Positions 24,470-32,619 of a stretch of 45,942 bases of DNA are shown in pieces. Every line of letters begins with the position of its first letter. Position 1 is the first letter of the stretch. The DNA lies in assembly GCA_930633525.1 (NCBI GenBank), contig CAKNFP010000005.1:1-45942 (forward strand), read 5' to 3'. The position numbers were made by a program, and so were the translations under genes. The notes under the pieces were generated by a model. It was not told where the DNA came from and made no database searches. It saw only the letters and a program-made list of their open reading frames with translations. The stretch is from Hyphomicrobiales bacterium (GTDB lineage: Bacteria > Pseudomonadota > Alphaproteobacteria > Rhizobiales > Beijerinckiaceae).

Positions 24470-25275
24470 ATTTCTCCGGATGCATGCACCCGTGGGGTCA
24501 GGCCGAAGACGGCGGCGACAAGCCGGGAACTGTCGAAGCGCCAGGGAACGTCTACGCCGGTCCGGAAGGTGAGCGCGGTGACCGGGCCAACGCCCGGCAT
24601 CGTCATCAACAGGCGGCAGGTCGCGTCCTTCTTCACGATGTCGAGCACCATCTTGTCGATCACCGCCAAAGTGCGAAGTCCGTCTTCATAGGCGACGAGC
24701 AGCGGTTCGGTCATCGCCAGCAGCACCGGATCGTCGATGGCCTCGCGGACCCGGCGCGCATAGAGCGTGTTCTTGCCGCCACCGGTGCGGATGCCGAATG
24801 CCTTCAGCGTGCCGCGCACGGTGTTGATCAGATCCTTGTTGCGCCGGACCATGGACTGACGATGGCGCAACAGCAATCTGATCCGCTGGCTGTAATCGGT
24901 CTTCACATGGGTTGCCTTGAACAGGCCGGTGCGTATCGCCTGGGCGATCAGGCGGGCATCGCGGCGATCCGTCTTCACCGGCGAGGCTTTGGCGAACGCC
25001 TTCATCTGCCGAACCTCGATGCAGAACACCGGCAGGCCGCGTTCTGCCAGGCCACTATAGAGCCATGGCGCCAGAGGGCCGGCCTCGAAGCCAACGCGCA
25101 TGATCGTTCCGTCGAGGTCAGCGAGGCAGGCGCCGATATCATCGGGGTGGCTGGCGACACTGCGCTCCATGACAACCCGGCCGTCTTCACCGAGCACGCA
25201 CACGGCGGTCTGTTCCAATGACACGTCCAATCCGACATAGTAGTTCACGGCGGTTCTCCTTCTCTGTTTCATCAC
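24217..25275 (-). CDS. IS110-family transposase, copy 2
   Basis: A 352-residue DEDD transposase distinct from the 14.5-kb copy. The N-terminal domain shows VGLDVSLEQT, VGFEAGPLAPWLYS and PVKTDRRDARLIAQAI. The Tnp20 domain shows LLMTMPGVGPVTALTFRTG and AAVFGLTPRVHASGE. It starts at GTG 25275, ATG 25272 or a GTG nearer NYYVGLDVS. Its last 84 codons and the following DNA are duplicated in inverted orientation at 27602-27854. A dyad CGGTTCTCC/GGAGAACCG lies just upstream (about 25250-25310) and may mark the element end. It appears intact. Confidence 0.93.
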   Translation of the reverse strand: MMKQRRRTAVNYYVGLDVSLEQTAVCVLGEDGRVVMERSVASHPDDIGACLADLDGTIMRVGFEAGPLAPWLYSGLAERGLPVFCIEVRQMKAFAKASPVKTDRRDARLIAQAIRTGLFKATHVKTDYSQRIRLLLRHRQSMVRRNKDLINTVRGTLKAFGIRTGGGKNTLYARRVREAIDDPVLLAMTEPLLVAYEDGLRTLAVIDKMVLDIVKKDATCRLLMTMPGVGPVTALTFRTGVDVPWRFDSSRLVAAVFGLTPRVHASGEMEQVGRISKCGDAMVRAMLYEAANVMMTRCKADNWLKSWALGIARRRGARKAKVALARRLAVVLHRMWSDETEFSIERPAAMNS

Positions 25276-25407
25276 AGAGCGATCCTATCGCTCAACAGGG
25301 AGAACCGTCGCCTCAGGGCTATGCCCAAATTATTCCAGCTCGAAAAACCTCGCGTTTTGGGCCGGGATTTGATTCCATTGCCGTGCTGATTTGCACGGAG
25401 AGGGTGG

Positions 25408-26490
25408 ATGCGGGGACAGGCGGGATTTTGGGACATCGATGAGCGCTATGCGCGGCTGAGCGAGGCCGGCGACCCGCTGGAGAAGCTGAACAGCGTGGTG
25501 CCGTGGGAGGTGTTCCGCAAGCCGTTGGCTAAGGCGCTGAAGCGCTCGGACGGGTCCAAGGGTGGCCGCCCTGCCTATGACATGGTCCTGATGTTCAAAA
25601 TCATGGTGCTGCAAGCACTTTACAGTCTGTCGGACGATCAGGCGGAGTTCCAGATCCAGGACCGGCTTTCCTTCATGCGCTTCCTGGGCCTTGGGCTGGG
25701 CGATCACGTTCCCGACGCCAAGACGATCTGGCTGTTCAGGGAGCATCTCGTGCAGGCCCGAGCAATAGAGAACCTGTTCGCTCGTTTCGACAAGCACCTC
25801 GCCAGGGCTGGATACCTGGCCATGGGCGGTCAGATCGTCGACGCCACGGTGGTTGCCGCACCCAAACAGAGAAACACCGACGATGAGAAGGCGGATATCA
25901 AGGCGGGCAAGATCCCCGACGAATGGAAGGACAGGCCCGCGAAGCTGCGGCAGAAGGATCGCGATGCGCGATGGACAGTGAAGTTCTCGAAAGCGAAGGT
26001 CGATGAGGATGGTAAGGAGCATAAGCGCGACATCGCCGTTCCCGTCTTTGGTTATAAAAGCCATGCCTCGATCGATCAGCGTCACGGCTTCATCCGTGGC
26101 TCGACCGTCACCCATGCCGCCGCCTATGACGGTGCACAGCTCCGCAACGTGGTGAAACGGCCAAACACCGGCTCGACCGTGTGGGCCGACACGGCCTATC
26201 GGTCGAAGAAGAACGAGGCCTGGCTCGACAAGAACGGCTTCGTCTCCGACATCCACCAGAAGAAGCCGAATGGTCGGCCGATGAGCGAGGCGATGGCGCG
26301 GGCCAATGGCCGGCGATCAAAGATCCGATCGTGCATCGAACACGTCTTCGCTCACCAGAAGGCCAGGATGGGCCTGTTTGTCAGGACCATTGGCATCGCA
26401 AGGGCCACGATGAAAATCGGCATGGTCAATCTTGCCTACAGTGCGCCTCGACCCGGATTGTCCGGGGCGCATATGTTCGGAATGCAATGA
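25408..26490 (+). CDS. IS5-family transposase, last residues replaced by intron sequence
   Basis: A DDE transposase of the IS5/IS903-like branch: QAGFWDIDERYARLSEAGDP at the start, first Asp in GGQIVDATVVAAP, second in VWADTAYRSKKNEAW, and Glu in IRSCIEHVFAHQK. Native coding runs to NLAY at 26440; from 26441 the frame enters a group II intron and gains 16 foreign residues (SAPRPGLSGAHMFGMQ). Normally only a short C-terminal tail would follow, so catalysis could survive, but the IS has lost its right end and cannot move by itself. Confidence 0.88.
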   Translation: MRGQAGFWDIDERYARLSEAGDPLEKLNSVVPWEVFRKPLAKALKRSDGSKGGRPAYDMVLMFKIMVLQALYSLSDDQAEFQIQDRLSFMRFLGLGLGDHVPDAKTIWLFREHLVQARAIENLFARFDKHLARAGYLAMGGQIVDATVVAAPKQRNTDDEKADIKAGKIPDEWKDRPAKLRQKDRDARWTVKFSKAKVDEDGKEHKRDIAVPVFGYKSHASIDQRHGFIRGSTVTHAAAYDGAQLRNVVKRPNTGSTVWADTAYRSKKNEAWLDKNGFVSDIHQKKPNGRPMSEAMARANGRRSKIRSCIEHVFAHQKARMGLFVRTIGIARATMKIGMVNLAYSAPRPGLSGAHMFGMQ

Positions 26491-27077
26491 GAAAGGAGGG
26501 AAATCAGAACACCTTCCCCTTGCTGTAGAGGGGAATGAGCCCAAGCGGCGGTGAACCTGCTGTCAACTGGCAGGCTGACGGAGCCCGCAGGAAAAGGGGA
26601 TTGAGGCGAAGCCGTTACGCCAAGACCATCTCCGAGGCTGAGGACTGGAAGGTTGAGGAACACGAACCGGTTCACCCGCGTCTGAGGGCTGAAAGGTTGC
26701 CTCTACCTACACGGCTTAACAGGTAGAAGAATGCTGATTGCGAGGAGAAAGGAAACCTCATGCGTACGAAGGCGGACATAAGTTGAAGGTATGTCCCGCC
26801 TGGGCCATGGAGAGAATGCAGCCAGGCCATGGCGTCAGCATCAACTTGCGGAATGCAAGGGAAAAGACTGCGACCGGCAGCCTCTCCAGTCCGCTTTAAG
26901 TCCGGCATATGAACGAGGGAAGGCATGGTTGGAATGCCAAGGGAGTTGACCCTGATGTCCACCATGCTGGCGGAGTTCCCGTAGTAGTCCGGGGTGGGGA
27001 AAACTCGCCACATGGCGAAGGGGAACAGTTCAAGTTGCTTGGAGTGCAGATTACCTGACCAAACGAGGTGAAGACCT
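26441..27077 (+). ncRNA. Group II intron 5' ribozyme region (incomplete intron)
   Basis: It starts with GTGCG at 26441-26445, the conserved 5' end of bacterial group II introns, directly after the interrupted transposase codon. About 640 bp of typical intron leader follow, with GAGGGAAATCAGAACACC-like and purine-rich stems, up to the reverse-transcriptase ORF. Domains V and VI and the 3' splice site are absent because the sequence switches to IS110 DNA at about 27602. It therefore cannot splice as a unit. Confidence 0.8.
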
Positions 27078-27854
27078 TTGATAATCAGCGAAATGCAACA
27101 CAAGCTCGCAGCATGGGCTGAAAGCGATCCGAACCGGCGGTTCGATCGTCTTCTTCGGCTCATTGCCGATCGGAAATGGCTTGCCGAGGCCGCCCGGATC
27201 GTTCTGGCGTCGAGCGGCGCCCGGACACCGGGCATTGACGGAATGGACAAGCGACGTCTGCAGGATAATTTGGGCGAGTGCCTGGAGGACCTACGGATTG
27301 ATTTGCTGAAGGGCACGTATGCCCCGAAGCCAGTCAAGCGGATCTATATCCCGAAAGCCAATGGCAAGCTACGACCGCTGGGTATCCCAACCCTGACGGA
27401 CCGCATTGTCCAGCGCGCCATGCTGATGGTCATGGAACCGATCTGGGAAAGCGACTTCCATCGCCTGTCCTATGGCTTCCGGCCTGAACGCAGCGTGCAT
27501 CACGCTGTCCGCACCGTGAAGGTGCAGCTTCAGGATGGATCAACAACGAAGGGCCGTTGGATCATCGAAGGTGATCTGGCGAGTTACTTTGATACGGTCC
27601 AGGAGCAGGTCGGACGTATCTCCAAGTGCGGCGACGCCATGGTGCGCGCCATGCTCTATGAAGCCGCCAACGTCATGATGACGCGCTGCAAGGCGGATAA
27701 CTGGCTGAAGTCCTGGGCCCTCGGCATTGCACGCCGACGCGGAGCTCGCAAAGCCAAGGTCGCCTTGGCGCGCCGTCTTGCCGTGGTGTTGCACCGCATG
27801 TGGAGCGATGAAACCGAATTCTCCATCGAAAGGCCGGCCGCCATGAACAGCTGA
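27078..27854 (+). pseudogene. Group II intron reverse transcriptase, truncated and fused in frame to IS110 C-terminus
   Basis: Residues 1 to about 175 are the N-terminal part of an LtrA-type reverse transcriptase: ASSGARTPGIDGMDKRRL, KPVKRIYIPKANGKLRPLGI, TLTDRIVQRAMLMVMEPIWE, LSYGFRPERSVHHAV and the first catalytic motif GDLASYFDTV. At 27602 the sequence changes to the IS110 transposase C-terminus (EQVGRISKCGDAMVRAMLYE to the natural stop). The YxDD box, thumb and maturase domains are missing, so the enzyme is dead. The fusion stays in frame, making a 258-residue hybrid ORF. Confidence 0.88.
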
Positions 27855-28080
27855 ACTGATCACCCATCACGCCCGTCGTGAGAATGCGGAGAGCGTGTGG
27901 GCCAGAATGACTGCGTTGGACACCTTGTGACCCAATGATCACGCTTTCGAGCTTGCAGCATTCAAACCCACCATCGAAGAGCCCAGAGTGTGGCGTCCAT
28001 CGCGACGACCACGAACAGAAGCGTGAAGCCCGCAGACGACGAGCACTTCAGAACGGAGAACCCGTTGACCAATTACAGAA
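27602..28080. repeat. Right arm of 479-bp inverted repeat
   Basis: Inverted copy of 23991-24469, containing the 3' end of the IS110 transposase gene in plus orientation and a single 130-bp unit (27951-28080). It differs from the left side only in lacking the two extra tandem units. Confidence 0.92.
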
Positions 28081-28085
28081 TGTGT

Positions 28086-28420
28086 CCACCTGGCAAAGCC
28101 TGATGCTTTCGCTCGCGTGCTCGCCGAAGTCCGTCGCCTCGAATGGGTCGTCTATGCCAAGCCGCCTTTCGGCGGGCCGGAGCAGGTGCTGGCCTATCTC
28201 GGCCGCTACACCCATCGCGTCGCCATCGCCAATTCCCGGCTGATCAGCATGGACGAGGACCGTGTCGCGTTCCGCTGGCGGGATTATCGCCATCACGGCA
28301 GGGCGAAGGTCATGACGCTCGATGCTGACGAGTTCATCCGTCGCTTCCTCCTGCATACCTTGCCCGACGGCTTCCATCGCATCCGCCATTATGGCTTCCT
28401 CGCCAACGGCCAACGCGCTG
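28086..28420 (+). pseudogene. IS91-family transposase, 3' part
   Basis: Coding resumes after the nested element with LAKPDAFARVLAEVRRLEWV. It includes the catalytic Tyr region AYLGRYTHRVAIANSRLI and DEFIRRFLLHTLPDGFHRIR, and breaks after FLANGQRA at the left end of IS21 element 2. The usual terminal NIARARELLA-like residues are not found on the far side, so the IS91 3' end was already lost before the IS21 insertion. Confidence 0.88.
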
Positions 28421-28556
28421 TGTCAACGGCGGAGCAAAATCAGGCCACAGGGCGGCGTAAAAGTAGGCCACTTAGCGGTGCAAGCGGGGAACGTCGGGAG
28501 GGCGTAGCCCGACCAGAGTTTCCCGCTTGCAGCGTCGGCCATTTTTGAGAGGGGTT

Positions 28557-29315
28557 TCAGCCGGCCTTTCGGGCACGGCTTTGGGCGAGGCGATAGCTTT
28601 CGCCGTTCATCTCGAGGATATTGACGTGGTGGGTGACGCGATCGAGCAGCGCGCCCGTCAGACGTTCTGATCCCAGCGTTTCGGTCCATTCGTCAAAGGG
28701 AAGATTGCTGGTGATCAGGGTTGCGCCGCGCTCGTAGCGTTGCGAGATCAGCTCGAACAGCAATTCCGCGCCGGTCTTGGAGAGCGGCACGAAGCCCAGT
28801 TCGTCGATGACGAGGAGCTTGTAGCCGGCCATCTGCTTCTGGAAGCGTAACAATCGCCGCTCGTCGCGTGCCTCCATCATCTCGCTGACCAGCGCGGCTG
28901 CTGTCGTGAAGCCGACGGACAGGCCCTTCTGACAGGCGGCCAGGCCGAGGCCGAGGGCGACATGGGTCTTGCCCGTGCCGCTGGGACCGAGCGCGATGAC
29001 GTTCTCGCGCCGCTCGATCCATTCGCAGCGTGCCAGTTCCAGCACCTGCATCCTGTTGAGCTTCGGGATAGCGGCGAAGTCGAAACTGTCGAGGCTTTTG
29101 ACGACAGGGAATCTGGCCGCCTTGATGCGGCGTTCGACCTTGCGGCGATCCCGCTCGATCATCTCCCTTTCGGCGAGCCGAGCAAGATATCCGGTATGAT
29201 CCACGCCCTCGGTGGCGCAGTGCCGGGCCAGCTTCTGATACTCGCGCAGGAAGGTCGGCAGCTTGAGGGTCTTGAGGTAATGGGAGAGCAGGATTTCGGG
29301 GGCTTCGGCGCTCAT
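28557..29315 (-). CDS. istB: IS21-family ATP-binding helper IstB, element 2
   Basis: A 252-residue AAA+ ATPase with Walker A ALGPSGTGKTHVALGLG and Walker B YKLLVIDELGFVPLS, followed by GATLITSNLPFDEWTE. ATG 29315 overlaps the istA stop (ATGA), the typical IS21 coupling. It differs clearly from the IstB at 11.2 kb, so the two IS21 elements are different members of the family. It appears intact. Confidence 0.95.
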   Translation of the reverse strand: MSAEAPEILLSHYLKTLKLPTFLREYQKLARHCATEGVDHTGYLARLAEREMIERDRRKVERRIKAARFPVVKSLDSFDFAAIPKLNRMQVLELARCEWIERRENVIALGPSGTGKTHVALGLGLAACQKGLSVGFTTAAALVSEMMEARDERRLLRFQKQMAGYKLLVIDELGFVPLSKTGAELLFELISQRYERGATLITSNLPFDEWTETLGSERLTGALLDRVTHHVNILEMNGESYRLAQSRARKAG

Positions 29316-30808
29316 GCCGCTTCTCCCGCATTCGTCGACAGAAGACGCATGTAGGCCTTCGCCGAGGTCGTCTCGACGTTCGCCTTCGGCAGGTAGGGGT
29401 AGATGGACAGATCCAGTCTCGGTGGCCGGCGCTCCACCCGGCACAGGAGAAGATGCTTGACGGCGTCGAAGCCGACCGCACCGAGATGCAGGGCCTGCTT
29501 CACCGCCGCATGCAGATCGGCGAGTTCGAAGCTTTCCAGCAGGCGCAGCACCTGCACATACTCGCGCCGGCCGTGCTTGTTCATCCTCGCCTCCATCAGG
29601 CGGCGCAGCGTGGCGAACTCCCCGGGAAGGTCCCAACCCTGCAAGGGCGCTGCCTGATCCAGTGAATTGATCTTCTGCTCGATCAGCGGCAGGTAGTGCA
29701 GCGGATCGAAGACGACGTCTTCCCGCTCCCAGCTGCGGGAATGGCGAGCGATGATATCGCCGCGGCAGCCGATCACCACCTCGTCGACATAGCCCCGGAC
29801 CCAGACGTCCTGATGGCCGAAGGCGACCGGCACCGAATAGTCGTTGGTCTTGTAGCGCACCAGCGACTGCGCCGTCACTTTGGCGCTGGCCTGGTCGCAG
29901 GCATCGAAGGGCGAAGCCGGCAATGAATGCATGGCAGCAAGATCGCGCTGCAGCCGTTCCCCGATCGTCTCGTTCTCGCCGCGCAGTCTGTCATGCTGAC
30001 GCTTGCGGCATTGCTCTTCCAGCCAGACGTTGAACTCATCCCATGTCGCAAACTGCGGGATCGGCACCATGAAGTTGCGCCGCGCATAGCCGACGAGGCC
30101 CTCGACGCTTCCCTTGTCATTGCCCTTGCCGGGACGGCCGTAACGGTCCCGGATCAGGTAATGAGACAGGAAGCCGCTGAACAGCACCGCGCGCTTGCGC
30201 GTGCCGTCGGGCAGGATCTTCGCCACCAGGCAGCGGTCGTTGTCGTAGACGATCGACTGCGGCACCGCGCCGAAGAAGGCGAACGCATGGATGTGGCCAT
30301 CGACCCAGGCCTCCGACACCGCCGCCGGATAGGCACGAACATAGCAGGCGTCGCTATGTGGCAGGTCGAGCACGAAGAAGCGCGCCTTCCGTTCTATGCC
30401 GCCGATCACCACCATCGCCTCGCCGAAGTCGGCCTGCGCGTGGCCTGGCGGATGCGCCAGCGGCACGAACACCTCCTGGCGACGCTGTTCCCGTTCACGC
30501 ATGTAGTCCTTGATGATCGTGTAGCCGCCGGTGAACCCGCATTCGTCTCGTAGCCGGTCAAACACCCGCTTGGCCGTATGGCGTTGCTTGCGCGGCACTT
30601 GTCTGTCCTCGTCCAGCCAGCGATCGATGGTCGAAACGAACGCGTCGAGCTTCGGCCGCCGGACCGGTGACCGCCGACGGTAGCCCGGAGGGGTCGAATA
30701 CGACAGCATCTTGGCTACGCTGTCGCGCGATATGTTGAAATGCTTCGCCGCCTGACGCCGGCTCATCCCTTCCGAGCAGGCCAGACGGACCTTCAGATAC
30801 AATTCCAC
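29312..30808 (-). CDS. istA: IS21-family transposase IstA, element 2
   Basis: A 498-residue transposase. Helix-turn-helix: SRRQAAKHFNISRDSVAKML. The catalytic domain has HAQADFGEAMVVIG (first Asp), SIVYDNDRCLVAKI (second Asp) and GNDKGSVEGLVGYARR (Glu). The start is GTG 30806-30808. It overlaps istB by 4 bp and appears functional. Confidence 0.95.
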   Translation of the reverse strand: MELYLKVRLACSEGMSRRQAAKHFNISRDSVAKMLSYSTPPGYRRRSPVRRPKLDAFVSTIDRWLDEDRQVPRKQRHTAKRVFDRLRDECGFTGGYTIIKDYMREREQRRQEVFVPLAHPPGHAQADFGEAMVVIGGIERKARFFVLDLPHSDACYVRAYPAAVSEAWVDGHIHAFAFFGAVPQSIVYDNDRCLVAKILPDGTRKRAVLFSGFLSHYLIRDRYGRPGKGNDKGSVEGLVGYARRNFMVPIPQFATWDEFNVWLEEQCRKRQHDRLRGENETIGERLQRDLAAMHSLPASPFDACDQASAKVTAQSLVRYKTNDYSVPVAFGHQDVWVRGYVDEVVIGCRGDIIARHSRSWEREDVVFDPLHYLPLIEQKINSLDQAAPLQGWDLPGEFATLRRLMEARMNKHGRREYVQVLRLLESFELADLHAAVKQALHLGAVGFDAVKHLLLCRVERRPPRLDLSIYPYLPKANVETTSAKAYMRLLSTNAGEAA

Positions 30809-30992
30809 GGTGTAGATCCCTAACCCTCCTGCGCTCGTTGCAGAAGGACAATAGGTGGCCGGCTTTTACGCCGCCCGAAGCGGGACTATCCCGCCGCTAC
30901 CGTGGCCGATTTTTGCACCGCCGCTTATACCCCAACGCTTACTTTCAACGCGCTGCCCTCAGATATGGGAGCACTTATGATTAGCTACGGTA

Positions 30993-32435
30993 ATGCCTTT
31001 CATTAAATCAATTAATTTGACTTATGATGCAATAATGTGGCTGATACTTGTGAGCGGTCAATCCGCAGAGAGCCGCGCAGAGATGGAGAAGTGGTTTCCC
31101 GATGCGTTCGTTTTCGTCCTTTTAGCCGTCCTTATCAGCTTCACTGGCTCGTTGGCGATCGGTGCCCCAGTCTCTTCGATCGTCAAAGCGTTTGGCGATG
31201 GTTTTTGGAACTTGATCACATTCACGCTCCAAGCCTCACTGGTCGTGATTGGCGGCTATGTTGTTGCGAGTTCCCCGATTGCTACTAGAGCAATCCGGTG
31301 GCTTGCAGGCATTCCTCGGTCAGGGCCGTCGGCTGTAGCCTTTGTGGCTGCGATAAGCTGTGGCAGCTCTCTGCTCAACTGGGCATTCAGCCTTATATTC
31401 GGCGCACTGCTCGTGAAGGAACTAGCGCGGCGACATCCACACCTTGATTACAGGGCTGCTTCTGCTGCGGCGATCCTCGGCGTCGGCAGTGTATGGGCAC
31501 TCGGCGTGAGTTCTGCGCCAGCACAATTGATGGCAAACGCCGCAAGTCTACCCCCTGCCCTTTTGCAAATCACAGGCGTGATCCCTTTCAGCCAGACAAT
31601 CTTCCTGTGGCAATCAATGGTGATGGCGGGAGTTCTGCTCACCGTTACTATCGCCGTTGCGTACTTTTCTGCGCCGCGCGGATCACATGCCGTTACCGCA
31701 ACCTCACTCGGTATCGATCTAAACATTAAACCGGTGCCGACGCAAAAAGCGGAGCGCCCTGGCGAATGGCTCGAATGTAGCCGGGGCCTGAGCCTGATTA
31801 TCGTCTGCCTGGGAGCGGCGTTTCTCGCACTCACGTTCGCGGAGATGGGTTTTCTTAAAGCCATCTCTAACCTCAACATTTACAACTTCCTCTTCCTGAT
31901 GCTTGGCCTCCTGTTGCACGGGACACCGCGAAGCTTCACCCAATCCGTGTCGGAAGCGGTGCCTTCCGTTAGCGGTGTGCTGATTCAGTTTCCGTTTTAT
32001 GCAGGTGTTGCAGCCATTCTTACCCATGCAGCCGCTCCGGATGGCGCGACATTGGCCTCAGCAATTGCAGGTGCCTTTACCAACGTCGGTCGGGACCTAT
32101 TCGATCCGGCCGTCGCGGTCTATTCGGCCGTGCTCGGAATCTTCATTCCGTCTGGGGGAGGCAAATGGCTAGTTGAAGCGCCATATGTCATGCAGGCGGC
32201 AATCGACGTGAAGGCACACTTAGGCTGGACCGTTCAAATCTACAACGCCGCAGAGGCGCTACCGAATCTCATCAATCCGTTCTGGATGATCCCGGTGCTT
32301 GGCCTCGTTTCGCTTAGACCTCGCGATGTTGTTGGGTTTACGTTCCTGCAGTTTTTGATCAATGCGCCGCTCGTCCTTTTCATGACATGGCTCTTCTCTA
32401 AGACGCTGCAGTATATTCCGCCGGTACTGCCGTGA
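30993..32435 (+). CDS. AtoE-like short-chain fatty acid transporter, 5' end possibly rebuilt
   Basis: A 480-residue membrane protein of the short-chain fatty acid transporter family (AtoE), which moves acetoacetate/butyrate-type acids. It has many hydrophobic segments and family blocks: EKWFPDAFVFVLLAVLI, AISCGSSLLNWAFSLIFGAL, PSVSGVLIQFPFYAG, GIFIPSGGGKWLVEAP and INPFWMIPVLGL. No ribosome site precedes ATG 30993, and the gene starts 38 bp from the IS21 target repeat. The first about 20 residues (KSINLTYDAIMWLIL) do not look native, so GTG 31050 may be the real start, or the original promoter and N-terminus were lost. A terminator follows. Confidence 0.88.
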   Translation: MPFIKSINLTYDAIMWLILVSGQSAESRAEMEKWFPDAFVFVLLAVLISFTGSLAIGAPVSSIVKAFGDGFWNLITFTLQASLVVIGGYVVASSPIATRAIRWLAGIPRSGPSAVAFVAAISCGSSLLNWAFSLIFGALLVKELARRHPHLDYRAASAAAILGVGSVWALGVSSAPAQLMANAASLPPALLQITGVIPFSQTIFLWQSMVMAGVLLTVTIAVAYFSAPRGSHAVTATSLGIDLNIKPVPTQKAERPGEWLECSRGLSLIIVCLGAAFLALTFAEMGFLKAISNLNIYNFLFLMLGLLLHGTPRSFTQSVSEAVPSVSGVLIQFPFYAGVAAILTHAAAPDGATLASAIAGAFTNVGRDLFDPAVAVYSAVLGIFIPSGGGKWLVEAPYVMQAAIDVKAHLGWTVQIYNAAEALPNLINPFWMIPVLGLVSLRPRDVVGFTFLQFLINAPLVLFMTWLFSKTLQYIPPVLP

Positions 32436-32463
32436 CATCTTGACATCTCAACGGGAGCAATCA

Positions 32464-32502
32464 GTGGGGCACGCTCAATCTCGACTGCGTGCCCCACTAT
32501 TT
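32464..32502 (+). terminator. Terminator after AtoE-like gene
   Basis: Perfect 11-bp inverted repeat GTGGGGCACGC (32464-32474) / GCGTGCCCCAC (32487-32497) followed by TATTT, 28 bp after the stop codon. Confidence 0.88.
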
Positions 32503-32619
32503 CCGCCGATAGGTCCAGTCACGAAATGCGGAGTGCCTCTGCGCTGCGTACGCATCGAGCTAGTGACAGGTGTTGGTGTATCCATACGGATCACGTGTAA
32601 ACCAGAATATTACTAAGAC

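Larger units (their letters stand above)
23725..28085. mobile_element. Nested 4.36-kb chimeric element inside IS91 transposase
   Basis: It is bounded by CCACCTGG direct repeats (23717-23724 and 28086-28093). Ends are ACACGTTTCTGTAATTGG on the left and the complement of ACACATTCTGTAATTGG on the right. Contents in order: three tandem 130-bp units, an IS110 transposase (minus), an IS5-family transposase (plus), the 5' part of a group II intron, and a reverse-transcriptase fragment fused to a second IS110 3' end, then one inverted 130-bp unit. The inner arms 23991-24469 and 27602-28080 are inverted copies. Removing the block and one target copy reseals the IS91 frame (DLAHLAKPDAFARVL). Confidence 0.8.
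28421..30947. mobile_element. IS21-family insertion sequence 2
   Basis: Flanked by ACGCGCTG (28413-28420 and 30948-30955), giving an element of about 2527 bp that starts TGTCAACGGCGGAGC and ends as the complement of TGAAAGTAAGCG. Subterminal blocks GCAAAATCAGGCCAC and GGCGGCGTAAAAG recur at both ends. The right end carries about 17 extra bp before the shared AGCGGCGG block, so exact ends are less sure than for element 1. It carries istA and istB on the minus strand. Confidence 0.75.

Noticed and set aside
24208..25221. 337-codon plus-strand frame opposite the IS110 transposase
   Set aside because: Antisense shadow; the minus-strand protein carries all DEDD motifs.
25330..26256. 308-codon minus-strand frame opposite the IS5-family transposase
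   Set aside because: Antisense shadow of a gene with clear DDE motifs.
28411..30955. CAACGCGCTG as a 10-bp target duplication for IS21 element 2
   Set aside because: IS21 ends begin with TG, so the repeat is better read as 8-bp ACGCGCTG with TG...CA ends; the outer CA belongs partly to the element.
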